Origin: Prevotella sp.
GTDB lineage: Bacteria > Bacteroidota > Bacteroidia > Bacteroidales > Bacteroidaceae
DNA: 57,283 nt
Assembly (NCBI GenBank): GCA_017475265.1
Contig: JAFVFY010000063.1
Span: forward strand, 1 to 57,283
Direction of reading: 5' to 3'
The notes below the pieces were generated by a model. That model was not told the origin of the DNA, made no database searches, and saw only the letters and a program-made list of their open reading frames with translations. Of this stretch, positions 41,664 through 50,885 are shown in pieces. The stretch's first letter is position 1. Each line of letters opens with the position of its first letter. Position numbers and translations under genes: made by a program.

Positions 41664-44600
41664 CTATTCACCTTCAGCCATGATGGTTATTACGGAGGCG
41701 ATGTCGGCCACATCTACAGAACCATCACCATTGACATCGGCACTCTCCTCGGGAATGGTGGAATCGCCAGCCATGTAGGAAATGATACTTGAAATGTCGG
41801 CCACGTCGACGACACTATCACCATTGACATCACCCATCTTGCCCTGGACGATAACCTTGGCAACCGAATCGTTGTACTCTTTTTCCTCTTCGGTGACACC
41901 ATTGATGGGCATGGTGAGTCCCTTCCATCCTTTATAGATAGTCACGGGCTGTGCATTGCTGTCGTTAAAGGGGCGTATCACACCGGTGTAGCTGCTCATA
42001 TAGGGCCTCTCGGCGAATGGCATGGTGCACTTGAGCCACTCTTCATTCTCCAGGTAATAATAGTTCTCATAAACACGGGGCGTGTAATTACTCCTGTTTT
42101 TAAGGTTTCCACGCAGATTACCGTTGCCATCGGTGGCCATGGTGACGACATTCCCACTCTCGTAGAAAATGGCATTGCCAGTAGCAGAACGGTAGATGAA
42201 AGGCACACCGGCCTTGGCATTGTCTATGGTTTCTACGCATAGCTGAGTGTAGTCGCTGGTGATGCCCACAATCTGGTACATGGTCACATCGTCGTTAGAG
42301 GTCACGGCGTAGGGGAGACAGATGACGTTCCATTGGTTTGGCTCCACGGTGGTCTTGTAGAGTGGAATATGCTTTAGGACGAAGTCGGTGGCGCACCACC
42401 ATCCTTCGCGCTTGTCGCCTGTGCTCTTGGTGTTTCCTATCTCGTGCCAGGCATTGTCCACGGCACCCTGCTTGGAACCTACAAAGCCAATGGTGACGGT
42501 TTCGTCTTCACCAACGTATATGGGCATGGTAGAGAGTGTCTGCCAGCGGTCGGCAGTGGTGACGGTGGGCAGGTCGAAGTAGTCGGCGGTAAGGGCGGGC
42601 GTTACGGATGTCTCATTGCCGTTCGAGATATATCCGTGCTGATCGCTGAGACAGTAGTGCTCGGTGGTACTTTTGCACTCCAGGACATAAAGTCCATGAA
42701 TGAGTCCTTTCACGTCCTGCTTCACCTCCATGGTCTTGGCAGTACCTTCTGAGGCATTGATGCCGCTCCACCAGGCGTTCCAGAAGGTCACGCCGTCCTT
42801 GCTGTTGGTGCGCTGGTCGCCGCCGGTGTAGGTTCCGCACTTTGTGGTCCATCCTGTAGCACTGGCAAACTTAGGTTGCTGGGGTTGTGTGGCGGCAGTC
42901 GTCATAGGCAGGTATTCGTCAATGGCGGCTTGGAGCTCGGCGTAGTAGTCGATGAAGAATGATGGCGGTTGAATTCCGCTCACAGCTCTTTCCAGAATCC
43001 TTTTGAGATTGTCGCTGCCTTCAAGCTTCATTGCCTCTAAGGCCATCGCTCTCTCACTGAGAGCCAAGAGCTTGGTCTTGATGTTATATGCCTGGATAGC
43101 CTGTGATACAGCACGTTCTAATGCAAACAAGGCGGTTTGGTCAGTAGCGGTAGTGGTCGTCAACACTTCGTCTAAGTAGGAGTTGAGATCAGGGTAGAGG
43201 GTGTTGTAGTCCTTAAAGGCTTCGGCCTTCAAGCGTGCTTTCTCCACGCCGTCGGCGATGGCTTCCTCCTCGGTATCGAACAGCTGGGCGAGGAGCAGGT
43301 TGTCAAATTGTGTCTTTGAACCCATCATTCGGCAGGACAGAAGCACCTTCGAATAATCGCCAGAGTTGAACGACTCAAAAACCGTAGCCCAGTTGCTGGA
43401 TGTGTTTTGAATGCTTTTGATAGAACTGCCTCTGGTAGTACCGTCGGTGGTGTAACAAAGCTGGGAGAATGTTCCCGAAGTGTTGCAGGCAGAAGCCGAG
43501 AAATAGTAGTCGGTGGAGGGCTTCACGTCGAAGGCTGTCTTGATGGCCGACTCAGAATTTTCTATTCCATTGCCGTAGGTCTGCAGATAGGTTCCACCGT
43601 CATAACCGCCTACTGGCACCACCTGGAACCAGGGCTGACCAAGTGCATTGCCCGTGCCGTTGGTCCATCCGTAGCTTCCCATGTCGAAGTTTCCGTTGGT
43701 GAAGATGTTGCCTCCGATGTATTTCGTCACACCATCCAGCTCTACGGAGTCACCGGCTCCAAGGTCTGCGCTTGCTGCCGTTATGATGTTTGAGTAGCGG
43801 TCCTTGTGGTTGGCATCCACCACGTGTATGCGATACTGGCATCCGTTGGTGGCTTCGCCGTCGGCATAGGTGCATTTTCCTGGGGTCTCCCTCATAGTGG
43901 TCTTGGCAAGTTCTTCCCAGAAGTCTGATGATGACTTGCGCTTTTCAACGCTTACGCTGGTGTTCATCTCGCCGTTGGGGTCATACCAGCTGAGGGTTGC
44001 CGTGTGGGAGTTCTTGTCGAAATCTACGACGAGGTTGCTGGGGTCTCCCTGGGCGGGCACCTTGGGGGCGTAGTTATACTTGCCGTTGTAGGCCAGGCCA
44101 CCATCGAGGTTCGCGTACATCTCTCCCGCTGGGGTGAGCTTTCCGTTCTTATAGAGACGTGACGGGTCGCGTTCACCGTTCCAGTAGTAGTAGCGCTCCA
44201 CGTAGTCGGCGTTGTTCAGGCCTGTGCAAATGCGTTCCAAGACGTCGCGCACCTGGTTCTCGGTCACGCCATCGGCAAAGGCTCCCTTGCTGCTGTTGTT
44301 GCTGCCCCATGATGCTCCCCAGCACCACTCTGAAATCCATACGGGACGCTTGTATTTGTTTGCCCAGTTGGCGATGTTGCCGAAGTTTCCCTCTGGCCAG
44401 TAGCAATGCAGGTCGATGATGTCGCATCGCCAGCCACGGGCATCGATGCTGTCCATGAAGTCGGCGAGGAAACCGGTGGCGTTCCAATAGTCGCTGCCGT
44501 CCCATGAGGATGGCGAGCAGAGACGCATACCTGTGCGCATCATGTTCTCCCAGTTGTTGAGGATGGTGTTGAGGTCTTGTGGGTGGTCGTCGGAAGAGTT

Positions 44601-45455
44601 GAGTGGCTCGTTGTTGTTCTTGGAATGGGGCGACCATGTGGACCTTCCGATGGCAGACGATGATGGGTAGTCCTCATAAATGTGGTTGGGCACACATTCA
44701 TAGTCGGGGGTCATGTCGTGTCCCTCGCTCCAGGTGTAGCTGCTCTGCACGTTGAGGGCGGCCAACGTCGAGGCCGTGAGGTCGTTGGCCAGTTGCTTCT
44801 TTCCAGCGTCGTACCATTTGAACACACGGTACGACGAAATGCTGTTATCCAGTATGCCAGGCAGGGTGGCAACCTCCAAATCGGCATCGGCGGCGATGAA
44901 GCAACGGCTGTAGCCACGACCGCTGGCACGGTTGGCAAAGGTGACCATGTAACCACGCTTCAGCTTGAACGAGCGTATGCGGTTGTTCAGCTTCTCGGTG
45001 GTCAGGGTGTTCATGTAGCCGCCGCTGTTCTCCAGTCCGAAATCGTTACATGATTCTCCCTGGAAGTTCTGCTCAGAGTAGACGGTGAGGGGCTTGATGT
45101 CCTTGGCGTAGGGCATGATGATACTTCCGAGGTTGTAGAGCTTCACCTGGCAGTTGGTGTTGTTCACGGCCTTTTCACCGTTCACTTTCACTCGTGTGGC
45201 CAGCAGCTTGATGGCTGCCGAAGGCTTCACGTTGCTGAGGATGAGCACGGCGTGGTCGGTGTTCTTGATGTCCACCACGCCATTATCGCTGAAGGGTGTG
45301 GCATCAGTAATGATGTAGTCCACGTCGTCGGTAAGGGAAACTTCAGTCGTCACCTTTACCACACTGGTCTTGGTGTTAGCGGCCATTACAGAGCCGATAG
45401 GCAGGAGGGCGATGAGCACAGCTGCGAAATGTTTGTTTAGGTTTGTAAGTTTCAT
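41664..45455 (-). CDS. Secreted GH128-like glycoside hydrolase with dockerin
   Basis: 1263 aa with a signal peptide (1-25). Residues about 230-440 match the Asl1-like/GH128 catalytic core: proposed acid/base Glu283 in NNNEPLNSS and nucleophile Glu376 in VWISEWCWGASWG, with DIIDLHCYWPEGNF between. GH128 enzymes cleave beta-1,3-glucans. An N-terminal beta domain, a fibronectin-like module (about 465-565), carbohydrate-binding-like domains (about 585-700 and 860-1010) and a helical linker surround it. The last 60 residues carry two dockerin repeats (DVNGDSVVDVADIS, DVNGDGSVDVADIA) similar to those of the double serpin. It lies 46 nt downstream of hflX on the same strand. Substrate is inferred from family. 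Confidence 0.78.
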   Translation of the reverse strand: MKLTNLNKHFAAVLIALLPIGSVMAANTKTSVVKVTTEVSLTDDVDYIITDATPFSDNGVVDIKNTDHAVLILSNVKPSAAIKLLATRVKVNGEKAVNNTNCQVKLYNLGSIIMPYAKDIKPLTVYSEQNFQGESCNDFGLENSGGYMNTLTTEKLNNRIRSFKLKRGYMVTFANRASGRGYSRCFIAADADLEVATLPGILDNSISSYRVFKWYDAGKKQLANDLTASTLAALNVQSSYTWSEGHDMTPDYECVPNHIYEDYPSSSAIGRSTWSPHSKNNNEPLNSSDDHPQDLNTILNNWENMMRTGMRLCSPSSWDGSDYWNATGFLADFMDSIDARGWRCDIIDLHCYWPEGNFGNIANWANKYKRPVWISEWCWGASWGSNNSSKGAFADGVTENQVRDVLERICTGLNNADYVERYYYWNGERDPSRLYKNGKLTPAGEMYANLDGGLAYNGKYNYAPKVPAQGDPSNLVVDFDKNSHTATLSWYDPNGEMNTSVSVEKRKSSSDFWEELAKTTMRETPGKCTYADGEATNGCQYRIHVVDANHKDRYSNIITAASADLGAGDSVELDGVTKYIGGNIFTNGNFDMGSYGWTNGTGNALGQPWFQVVPVGGYDGGTYLQTYGNGIENSESAIKTAFDVKPSTDYYFSASACNTSGTFSQLCYTTDGTTRGSSIKSIQNTSSNWATVFESFNSGDYSKVLLSCRMMGSKTQFDNLLLAQLFDTEEEAIADGVEKARLKAEAFKDYNTLYPDLNSYLDEVLTTTTATDQTALFALERAVSQAIQAYNIKTKLLALSERAMALEAMKLEGSDNLKRILERAVSGIQPPSFFIDYYAELQAAIDEYLPMTTAATQPQQPKFASATGWTTKCGTYTGGDQRTNSKDGVTFWNAWWSGINASEGTAKTMEVKQDVKGLIHGLYVLECKSTTEHYCLSDQHGYISNGNETSVTPALTADYFDLPTVTTADRWQTLSTMPIYVGEDETVTIGFVGSKQGAVDNAWHEIGNTKSTGDKREGWWCATDFVLKHIPLYKTTVEPNQWNVICLPYAVTSNDDVTMYQIVGITSDYTQLCVETIDNAKAGVPFIYRSATGNAIFYESGNVVTMATDGNGNLRGNLKNRSNYTPRVYENYYYLENEEWLKCTMPFAERPYMSSYTGVIRPFNDSNAQPVTIYKGWKGLTMPINGVTEEEKEYNDSVAKVIVQGKMGDVNGDSVVDVADISSIISYMAGDSTIPEESADVNGDGSVDVADIASVITIMAEGE

Positions 45456-45501
45456 ATTGTTTAGGTTTTAAGTTATTCGTGTTTTGGAACATCCATCGTG
45501 T

Positions 45502-46749
45502 CTAATCTTCGATATTGTAGAGGAAGTCGTTATATGGGTATTTCTGCACATGCAGCTCCCTCACCCTCTGGTAGAGCACACGCCGCAGCTCGTCGATGTT
45601 CTGCTTCTGCTTTGCCGAGATGAAGAGGCAGTCGCCGTTGAGTCGTGCCATCCATGTTCGCTTCAGGTCGTCGAGTGAAATGTTCTCACGGGTAGGCTCC
45701 GTCAGGTCGTCCTCGTCCTGGGGAGTCCAATGATAGGCATCCACCTTGTTGAACACCACCATCGACGGCGTCTCCTGGCATCCCAGCTCGGCCAGTGTCT
45801 GCTCCACAACTTTTATCTGTTCCTCGAAGCCGGGGTGGGAGATGTCTACCACATGAACCAGCAGGTCGGCTTCGCGCACCTCGTCGAGGGTGCTCTTGAA
45901 CGACTCCACGAGGTCTGAGGGTAGTTTGCGGATGAAGCCCACGGTGTCGGCCAGCAGGAAGGGCAGGTTGTCGATGGTCACTTTTCGTACGGTGGTGTCG
46001 AGCGTGGCAAAGAGCTTGTTCTCGGCAAAGACCTCGCTCTTCGAGAGCAGGTTCATCATCGTCGACTTCCCCACGTTGGTATATCCCACGAGTGCCACTC
46101 GGATGAGTCGTCCTCGGTTTTTCCTCTGGGTGGTCTTCTGTTGGTCAATCTCTGCCAGCCGTTGTTTGAGCAGGGTAATACGGTGTAGGATGATTCGGCG
46201 GTCCATCTCCAGCTGCGTCTCACCAGGACCACGAAGTCCCACGGTTCCCTTGCCGCCACCACCACCAGAGCCACCGCCCTGACGTTCCAGGTGAGTCCAA
46301 AGCCTTTGCAGTCGGGGCAGCATGTAGCGGTGCTGGGCCAGTTCTACTTGTGCCTTTGCCTCTGCCGTCTGGGCACGCATGGCGAAGATATCCAGGATGA
46401 GGCTCGTGCGGTCCAGTATCTTCACCTTCAGCTCGTGCTCTATGTTACGAATTTGTTTGGCCGTCAGCTCGTCGTCGAAGATGACCATACCTATTTCCTC
46501 GTCGGCATCCTCCTGCTGCTTGATGTACTCCTTTATCTCCTGTAGCTTTCCGCTACCAATATAGGTGACGCTACTAGGACCGCCCACTCGTTGTGTGAAG
46601 CGCCTCACGGTACGAGCACCGGCAGTCGTGGCCAGGAACTCCAATTCGTCGAGATATTCTTTTGTCTTGGCCTCGTCCTGGTTTGGCGTGATGAGTCCCA
46701 CCAGCACCGCAGTCTCAGTCTTAGCCTCGGAAATAACAAATTCCTTCAT
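45502..46749 (-). CDS. hflX: Ribosome-associated GTPase HflX
   Basis: 415 aa. HflX binds 50S subunits and rescues or splits stalled ribosomes. The N-terminal HflX domain ends in the glycine-rich RQGGGSGGGGGKGTVGLRGPGETQLEMDRR. The G domain has GYTNVGKSTMMN (G1), LDTTVRKV (G2), DTVGFIRKLPSDLVESF (G3) and VFNKVDAY (G4). Length is normal. The promoter lies at 46780-46811 and is divergent from the S9 peptidase gene. Confidence 0.95.
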   Translation of the reverse strand: MKEFVISEAKTETAVLVGLITPNQDEAKTKEYLDELEFLATTAGARTVRRFTQRVGGPSSVTYIGSGKLQEIKEYIKQQEDADEEIGMVIFDDELTAKQIRNIEHELKVKILDRTSLILDIFAMRAQTAEAKAQVELAQHRYMLPRLQRLWTHLERQGGGSGGGGGKGTVGLRGPGETQLEMDRRIILHRITLLKQRLAEIDQQKTTQRKNRGRLIRVALVGYTNVGKSTMMNLLSKSEVFAENKLFATLDTTVRKVTIDNLPFLLADTVGFIRKLPSDLVESFKSTLDEVREADLLVHVVDISHPGFEEQIKVVEQTLAELGCQETPSMVVFNKVDAYHWTPQDEDDLTEPTRENISLDDLKRTWMARLNGDCLFISAKQKQNIDELRRVLYQRVRELHVQKYPYNDFLYNIED

Positions 46750-46779
46750 TCAAAATTGCAAAATATGTGAATTATGCTG

Positions 46780-46811
46780 CAAAATTAGCAAATCTTTGAG
46801 AAATACGCAAA
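46780..46811 (-). promoter_or_regulatory. Promoter of hflX
   Basis: On the minus strand TTTG (46808-46811) and TAATTTTG (46780-46787) are 20 nt apart, with the ATG 31 nt beyond the -7 box. Confidence 0.72.
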
Positions 46812-46829
46812 CAAATAAAATAAAATGTG

Positions 46830-46837
46830 TAATTTTG
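46830..46837 (+). promoter_or_regulatory. -7 box of the S9 peptidase gene
   Basis: TAATTTTG matches TAnnTTTG and lies 22 nt before the start codon. No TTTG lies at 19-21 nt upstream. Confidence 0.5.
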
Positions 46838-46858
46838 CACCCGAAATAATCCTTTGTT

Positions 46859-49126
46859 ATGATGAAAAAGACTATTATCCTCATTGCATCGTGCCTTCTT
46901 CTGGGCATGACTAGTACAACAAAAGCAGAAGAGAACGTGAACATCGGTAAACAGAACATCAAGGTCAGCGGCGGTCTGATGACTCCCGAGGCGCTCTGGG
47001 CCATGGGTCGCATCGGCGGCTATGCTGCCTCGCCCGACGGTCAGAAAGTCGTCTATCAGGTGGGCTACTACAGCGTGAAGCACAACAAGAGCCATCAGGT
47101 GCTCTATGTCATGAACTGCGACAGCGAAGGCAGTGGCCAACAGTTGCTTACGACGAGCTCCAAGAACGAGACCGACCCCGCATGGCTTCCTGATGGTCGC
47201 ATCGCCTTCATCACCGGCGGTGAGATTTGGGCCATGAAGGCCGACGGCACCGAACGCCAGCAGCTATCGAAGACTGAGGGTGGGGTAGAGGGCTTCAAGT
47301 TCTCCCCCGACGGCAAGAAGGTCATCATCCTCAAGTCCATCCCCTTCTACGAGGTCATCAAGAAGAACCCCGACGACCTGCCCAAGGCCACCGGCCGTCT
47401 TGTCACCGATGCCATGTTCCGCCACTGGGACCACTACGTGGAGTCCATCCAGCATCCCTTCGTGGCTGAAGTGGAAACAGTCAATGGTCAATGGTCAATG
47501 GTCAATGAAAAGGACATCCTCGAAGGCGAGCCCTACGAATGCCCCATGGAGCCTTTCGGCGGCATCGAGCAGCTCGACTGGAGTCCTGATTCAAAGCAGA
47601 TTGCCTACACTTGCCGTAAGAAGACCGGTCTGGAGTACAGCATCTCTACCGACTCCGACATCTTCCTCTACGACGTGGAGACCAAGACCACCCGAAACCT
47701 CTGCAAGCCTGCTGACTACGTGGCTCCGAAGAACGACCCCACTACGACTTTGAAGGTGCAGCCCGTCAACGCCCCTGAGAACTTGAAGAATAATGTGGGC
47801 TACGACCAGAACCCGCAGTTCTCGCCCGACGGCAAGCAGATTGCCTGGCTCTCGATGGAGCGCGACGGCTATGAGTCCGACCTCAACCGCCTCTGCATCT
47901 ACGACCTGGCCACTGGCGAGAAGAGCTACATAGACTGGAAGAGCGACGTGGATGCCTTCTGCTGGGCACCATACCAGGGGAAACAAAACAAGAAACTGAA
48001 CGAGAAGGCAATCTGGTCTTCTCCCCGTTTCTATTTCCTCAGCGTCTGGGAAGGCTGCTGCAACATCTACTCCGTCTTGAACAGCGGCCACATCATCCAA
48101 ATGACAGAGGGATGGCACGACTGGACATCGCTGCAGATGGCAAACAAGGGCAATGTCATGCTGGCTACGTGCCAGAGTCTTAGTCATCCTACAGACATCT
48201 ATTACTTGCTGCCTTCAGGAAAGTTCGCCTTGCGGAAGGACGCTCCCAAGGACAAGGTGTACAAGGCCAATGCCGAGAGATGGCAGATGACCCATGAGAA
48301 CGACCACATCCTCGACCAGCTCTCCCTCGGCAAGATGGAACAGTACTGGGTGCCAACCTCCGACGGCAAGAAGGAACTTGTCTGGGTGATGCTGCCCTCC
48401 AACTACGAGAAAGGCAAGAAATATCCGACGCTGCTCTTCTGCGAGGGTGGCCCGCAGAGCCCCGTATCTCAGTTCTGGAGCTATCGTTGGAACTTCCAGA
48501 TCATGGCCGCTCATGGCTATGTCATCGTTGCTCCTAACCGTCATGGTTTGCCCGGCTTCGGACAGGAGTGGAAAGAGCAAATCTCTGGCGACTGGACTGG
48601 CCAGTGCATGAGCGACTACCTCGCCGCTATCGACTTCGCTGCCGACAGTCTCGACTATGTAGACCGCGACCGCCTCGGTGCCGTCGGCGCCAGCTTCGGC
48701 GGCTTCTCTGTCTATTACCTTGCCGGCATCCACGAGAAGCGCTTCAAGTGCTTCATCGCCCACGACGGAGCCTTCAACCTCGCCTCTATGTACACCGAGA
48801 CCGAGGAAAACTGGTTCTCCAACTGGGAGTACGACGAGGCCTACTGGCACCGTCCGCAGATGCCCAACGCCAAGAAAACCTACCACGACTCGCCCCACAA
48901 GATGGTGGAGAATTGGGACACCCCCATCCTCTGCATCCACGGCGAGAAGGACTACCGCATCAACTACACCCAGGGCATGTCGGCCTTCAACGCTGCCCGC
49001 ATGAAGGGCATCGAGGCCCAGTTCCTCGTCTTCCCCGACGAGAACCACTGGGTGCTCAAACCCCAGAACGGCATCCTCTGGCAGCGCACCTACTTCAACT
49101 GGCTCGACCGCTGGCTGAAGAAATAA
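46859..49126 (+). CDS. S9 family prolyl oligopeptidase (dipeptidyl-peptidase type)
   Basis: 755 aa with a signal peptide (1-23); the start could equally be the second Met. A beta-propeller made of WD-like blades (SPDGQKVVYQV, SPDGKKVIILK, SPDSKQIAYTC, SPDGKQIAWLS) precedes the catalytic domain. The triad is Ser612 in GASFGG, Asp698 in HGEKDYRI and His730 in DENHWV. Such periplasmic enzymes release di- or tripeptides, feeding the peptide-based metabolism common in Bacteroidales. An in-frame run of four GTCAATG units (47480-47507) encodes TVNGQWSMVNEK, an inserted intergenic-type repeat. Confidence 0.92.
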   Translation: MMKKTIILIASCLLLGMTSTTKAEENVNIGKQNIKVSGGLMTPEALWAMGRIGGYAASPDGQKVVYQVGYYSVKHNKSHQVLYVMNCDSEGSGQQLLTTSSKNETDPAWLPDGRIAFITGGEIWAMKADGTERQQLSKTEGGVEGFKFSPDGKKVIILKSIPFYEVIKKNPDDLPKATGRLVTDAMFRHWDHYVESIQHPFVAEVETVNGQWSMVNEKDILEGEPYECPMEPFGGIEQLDWSPDSKQIAYTCRKKTGLEYSISTDSDIFLYDVETKTTRNLCKPADYVAPKNDPTTTLKVQPVNAPENLKNNVGYDQNPQFSPDGKQIAWLSMERDGYESDLNRLCIYDLATGEKSYIDWKSDVDAFCWAPYQGKQNKKLNEKAIWSSPRFYFLSVWEGCCNIYSVLNSGHIIQMTEGWHDWTSLQMANKGNVMLATCQSLSHPTDIYYLLPSGKFALRKDAPKDKVYKANAERWQMTHENDHILDQLSLGKMEQYWVPTSDGKKELVWVMLPSNYEKGKKYPTLLFCEGGPQSPVSQFWSYRWNFQIMAAHGYVIVAPNRHGLPGFGQEWKEQISGDWTGQCMSDYLAAIDFAADSLDYVDRDRLGAVGASFGGFSVYYLAGIHEKRFKCFIAHDGAFNLASMYTETEENWFSNWEYDEAYWHRPQMPNAKKTYHDSPHKMVENWDTPILCIHGEKDYRINYTQGMSAFNAARMKGIEAQFLVFPDENHWVLKPQNGILWQRTYFNWLDRWLKK
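47480..47507 (+). repeat. In-frame GTCAATG tandem repeat in the S9 peptidase gene
   Basis: Four 7-bp GTCAATG units run in tandem within the propeller domain. The same kind of word is a common Bacteroidales intergenic repeat, so it probably arrived by insertion or slippage. 28 bp plus flanks keeps the frame. Confidence 0.75.
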
Positions 49127-49151
49127 TTCGTAACCGGCATGTGATTCAGGA

Positions 49152-49232
49152 TTCCCACCGTGGGAACGTTCTATTCCCACCGTGGGAACACTTTATTCCC
49201 ACCGTGGGAATGTTCTGTTCCCACCGTGGGAA
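49152..49232. repeat. Four phased 15-bp palindromes TTCCCACCGTGGGAA
   Basis: Perfect copies lie at 49152-49166, 49174-49188, 49196-49210 and 49218-49232, exactly 22 bp apart. Each is a perfect dyad (TTCCCAC-C-GTGGGAA); the spacers vary. The array ends 36 bp before the ATG of the kinase-LRR gene and starts 25 bp after the S9 stop. Confidence 0.92.
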
Positions 49233-49268
49233 TCCTTACTCAGAGACTTTTATGTGGATGTGATAGCC

Positions 49269-50885
49269 ATGGGCAATTATAGAAACAACGGCAATGGCGA
49301 TGAAGAGCCGACATCGGGTTTTGTCATGCCCGACGATATACTATGGTCTGACCAGTTCACGGACTTTTCCGACCTGCCAAGCAAGGGGTACAGTATGCTC
49401 GTGCGGGCGAAGCGGCACGGGCGATGGTGGATGTTGAAAGGTTTGGCCGAGCGTTACAGGCAGGACACCGTCTACCGCGTGCTTTTGCAAAAAGAGTATG
49501 AGATCATTTGCCAGTTGCAACACCCAATGGTCGCTTCGGCATCCTCGCTCGAAGAAGTTGAGGGCCTGGGCCTGTGCATCGTCATGGAGTGGATTGACGG
49601 CATGACGCTCAGGGAATGGCTCGCAAAGGGAAACCACACAAGGAAACAGCGACGGCGAGTGGCCGACATGCTCATGGAAGCTTTGGCCTACGTTCACAGC
49701 CGGCAGACGCAGCACCGCGACCTGAAGCCCTCGAACATCATGCTCACCCACAACGGGCAATACCTGAAACTCATCGACTTTGGACTCTCCGACACCGACA
49801 GCCATGCCATCCTGAAAGCCTCAGCTGGCACCGACGGCTACATGGCTCCCGACGGCCCTTCCGACATCTATTCCCTGGGCTGCATCCTCCGCGAGCTGCG
49901 CACGGGTCGGTCGTCACGGATGGTCGTCCGCAAGTGCTGTGCATCACTTGACCGTCGTTACACCAGCGTGGCAAACATCCAAAGAGACTTGCACCGCTGC
50001 TGGCAGTGGACCCCATGGATGCTCCTCATCGTCTGCTTTGTAATAGTGATGACGGCAATCTATCTCCCACCACTCATCTCCCGCTTTATTGCTCAAAATA
50101 CTGTTCAAGGGGATTTGCAATCCCCGCACTCCGAAGAAATCATCAGCTTTGCAGACAAACATGTAAAGGACATTTGTGTGGCTCATTGGGATACGAATGG
50201 CGATGGCGAGCTGAGCATGGGTGAGGCAGCCGCTGTGAGAAACATTAGCGATGCGTTCGTGGAAACCAGTATTACGTCGTTTGATGAATTCCGCTTCTTC
50301 AGCAGAGTGATATTATTGCCAGAATGGACATCCTTCTGTGGGTGCATGGCCCTCAACTCCATTGTCATTCCTGCTAACTTGACAAGCATTAGCGGCCTCT
50401 CTTTCGCCAACTGTTCCAGTTTGAAAAATATTAGCGTGGACTCGGTTAATACGGTGTATGATTCGCGCTCAGACTGCAACGCTATCATCGAAACCGCCAC
50501 CAACAAGCTCGTAGTAGGCTGCAAAACCTCAAATATCCCTGACGGCATCACAGCCATTGGCAATAGTGCTTTTTGGGGAAGATGGGACATGCAGGAGATG
50601 ACTCTTCCCGAAACAATCACGACAATAGAAAAAGATGCTTTTTCTTGTTGTACCAGTTTGAAGGCCATCACCTTGCCGGCATCGATAAGTGAAATTGGCG
50701 ATAGGGCATTTGTCAGGTGCGATGCCTTGACCAGCGTCCGTTGCTATATGGAGACTCCACCCGCCATCGATAAGGATGCGTTCACCAACCGTGCTAATGC
50801 CACGCTCTACGTTCCGAAGGGTTGCAAGGCGGCCTATGAGGCTGCTGACTACTGGAAAGAGTTCAAGGTAATCAAGGAATTCTAA
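49269..50885 (+). CDS. Membrane Ser/Thr kinase fused to EF-hand and BspA-type LRR domain
   Basis: 538 aa starting MGNYRNNGNGDEEP at 49269; longer frames would run through the palindrome array. Residues 40-245 are a Hanks-type kinase: Lys57 (WWMLKGL), alpha-C Glu76, catalytic HRDLKPSN (149-156), DFG 170-172 and MAPDGPSDIYSLG for the APE/F region. The glycine loop is weak and the C-lobe short, so activity needs testing. A membrane helix lies at about 250-270. Outside it come an EF-hand-like DTNGDGELSMGE (308-319) and LRR_5 repeats (ITAIGNSAFWGRWD, ITTIEKDAFSCC, ISEIGDRAFVRC), ending LYVPKGCKAAYEAADYWKEF. The layout mirrors a receptor kinase with the kinase domain inside. The ligand is unknown. 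Confidence 0.85.
   Translation: MGNYRNNGNGDEEPTSGFVMPDDILWSDQFTDFSDLPSKGYSMLVRAKRHGRWWMLKGLAERYRQDTVYRVLLQKEYEIICQLQHPMVASASSLEEVEGLGLCIVMEWIDGMTLREWLAKGNHTRKQRRRVADMLMEALAYVHSRQTQHRDLKPSNIMLTHNGQYLKLIDFGLSDTDSHAILKASAGTDGYMAPDGPSDIYSLGCILRELRTGRSSRMVVRKCCASLDRRYTSVANIQRDLHRCWQWTPWMLLIVCFVIVMTAIYLPPLISRFIAQNTVQGDLQSPHSEEIISFADKHVKDICVAHWDTNGDGELSMGEAAAVRNISDAFVETSITSFDEFRFFSRVILLPEWTSFCGCMALNSIVIPANLTSISGLSFANCSSLKNISVDSVNTVYDSRSDCNAIIETATNKLVVGCKTSNIPDGITAIGNSAFWGRWDMQEMTLPETITTIEKDAFSCCTSLKAITLPASISEIGDRAFVRCDALTSVRCYMETPPAIDKDAFTNRANATLYVPKGCKAAYEAADYWKEFKVIKEF

Noticed and set aside
49152-49232. CRISPR array
   Set aside because: Repeats are 15 bp with 7-bp spacers, far below CRISPR dimensions, and no cas gene is in the window.
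49182-49268. Kinase start within the palindrome array
   Set aside because: The extension translates operator-like repeats and no family similarity is seen; ATG 49269 is preferred.
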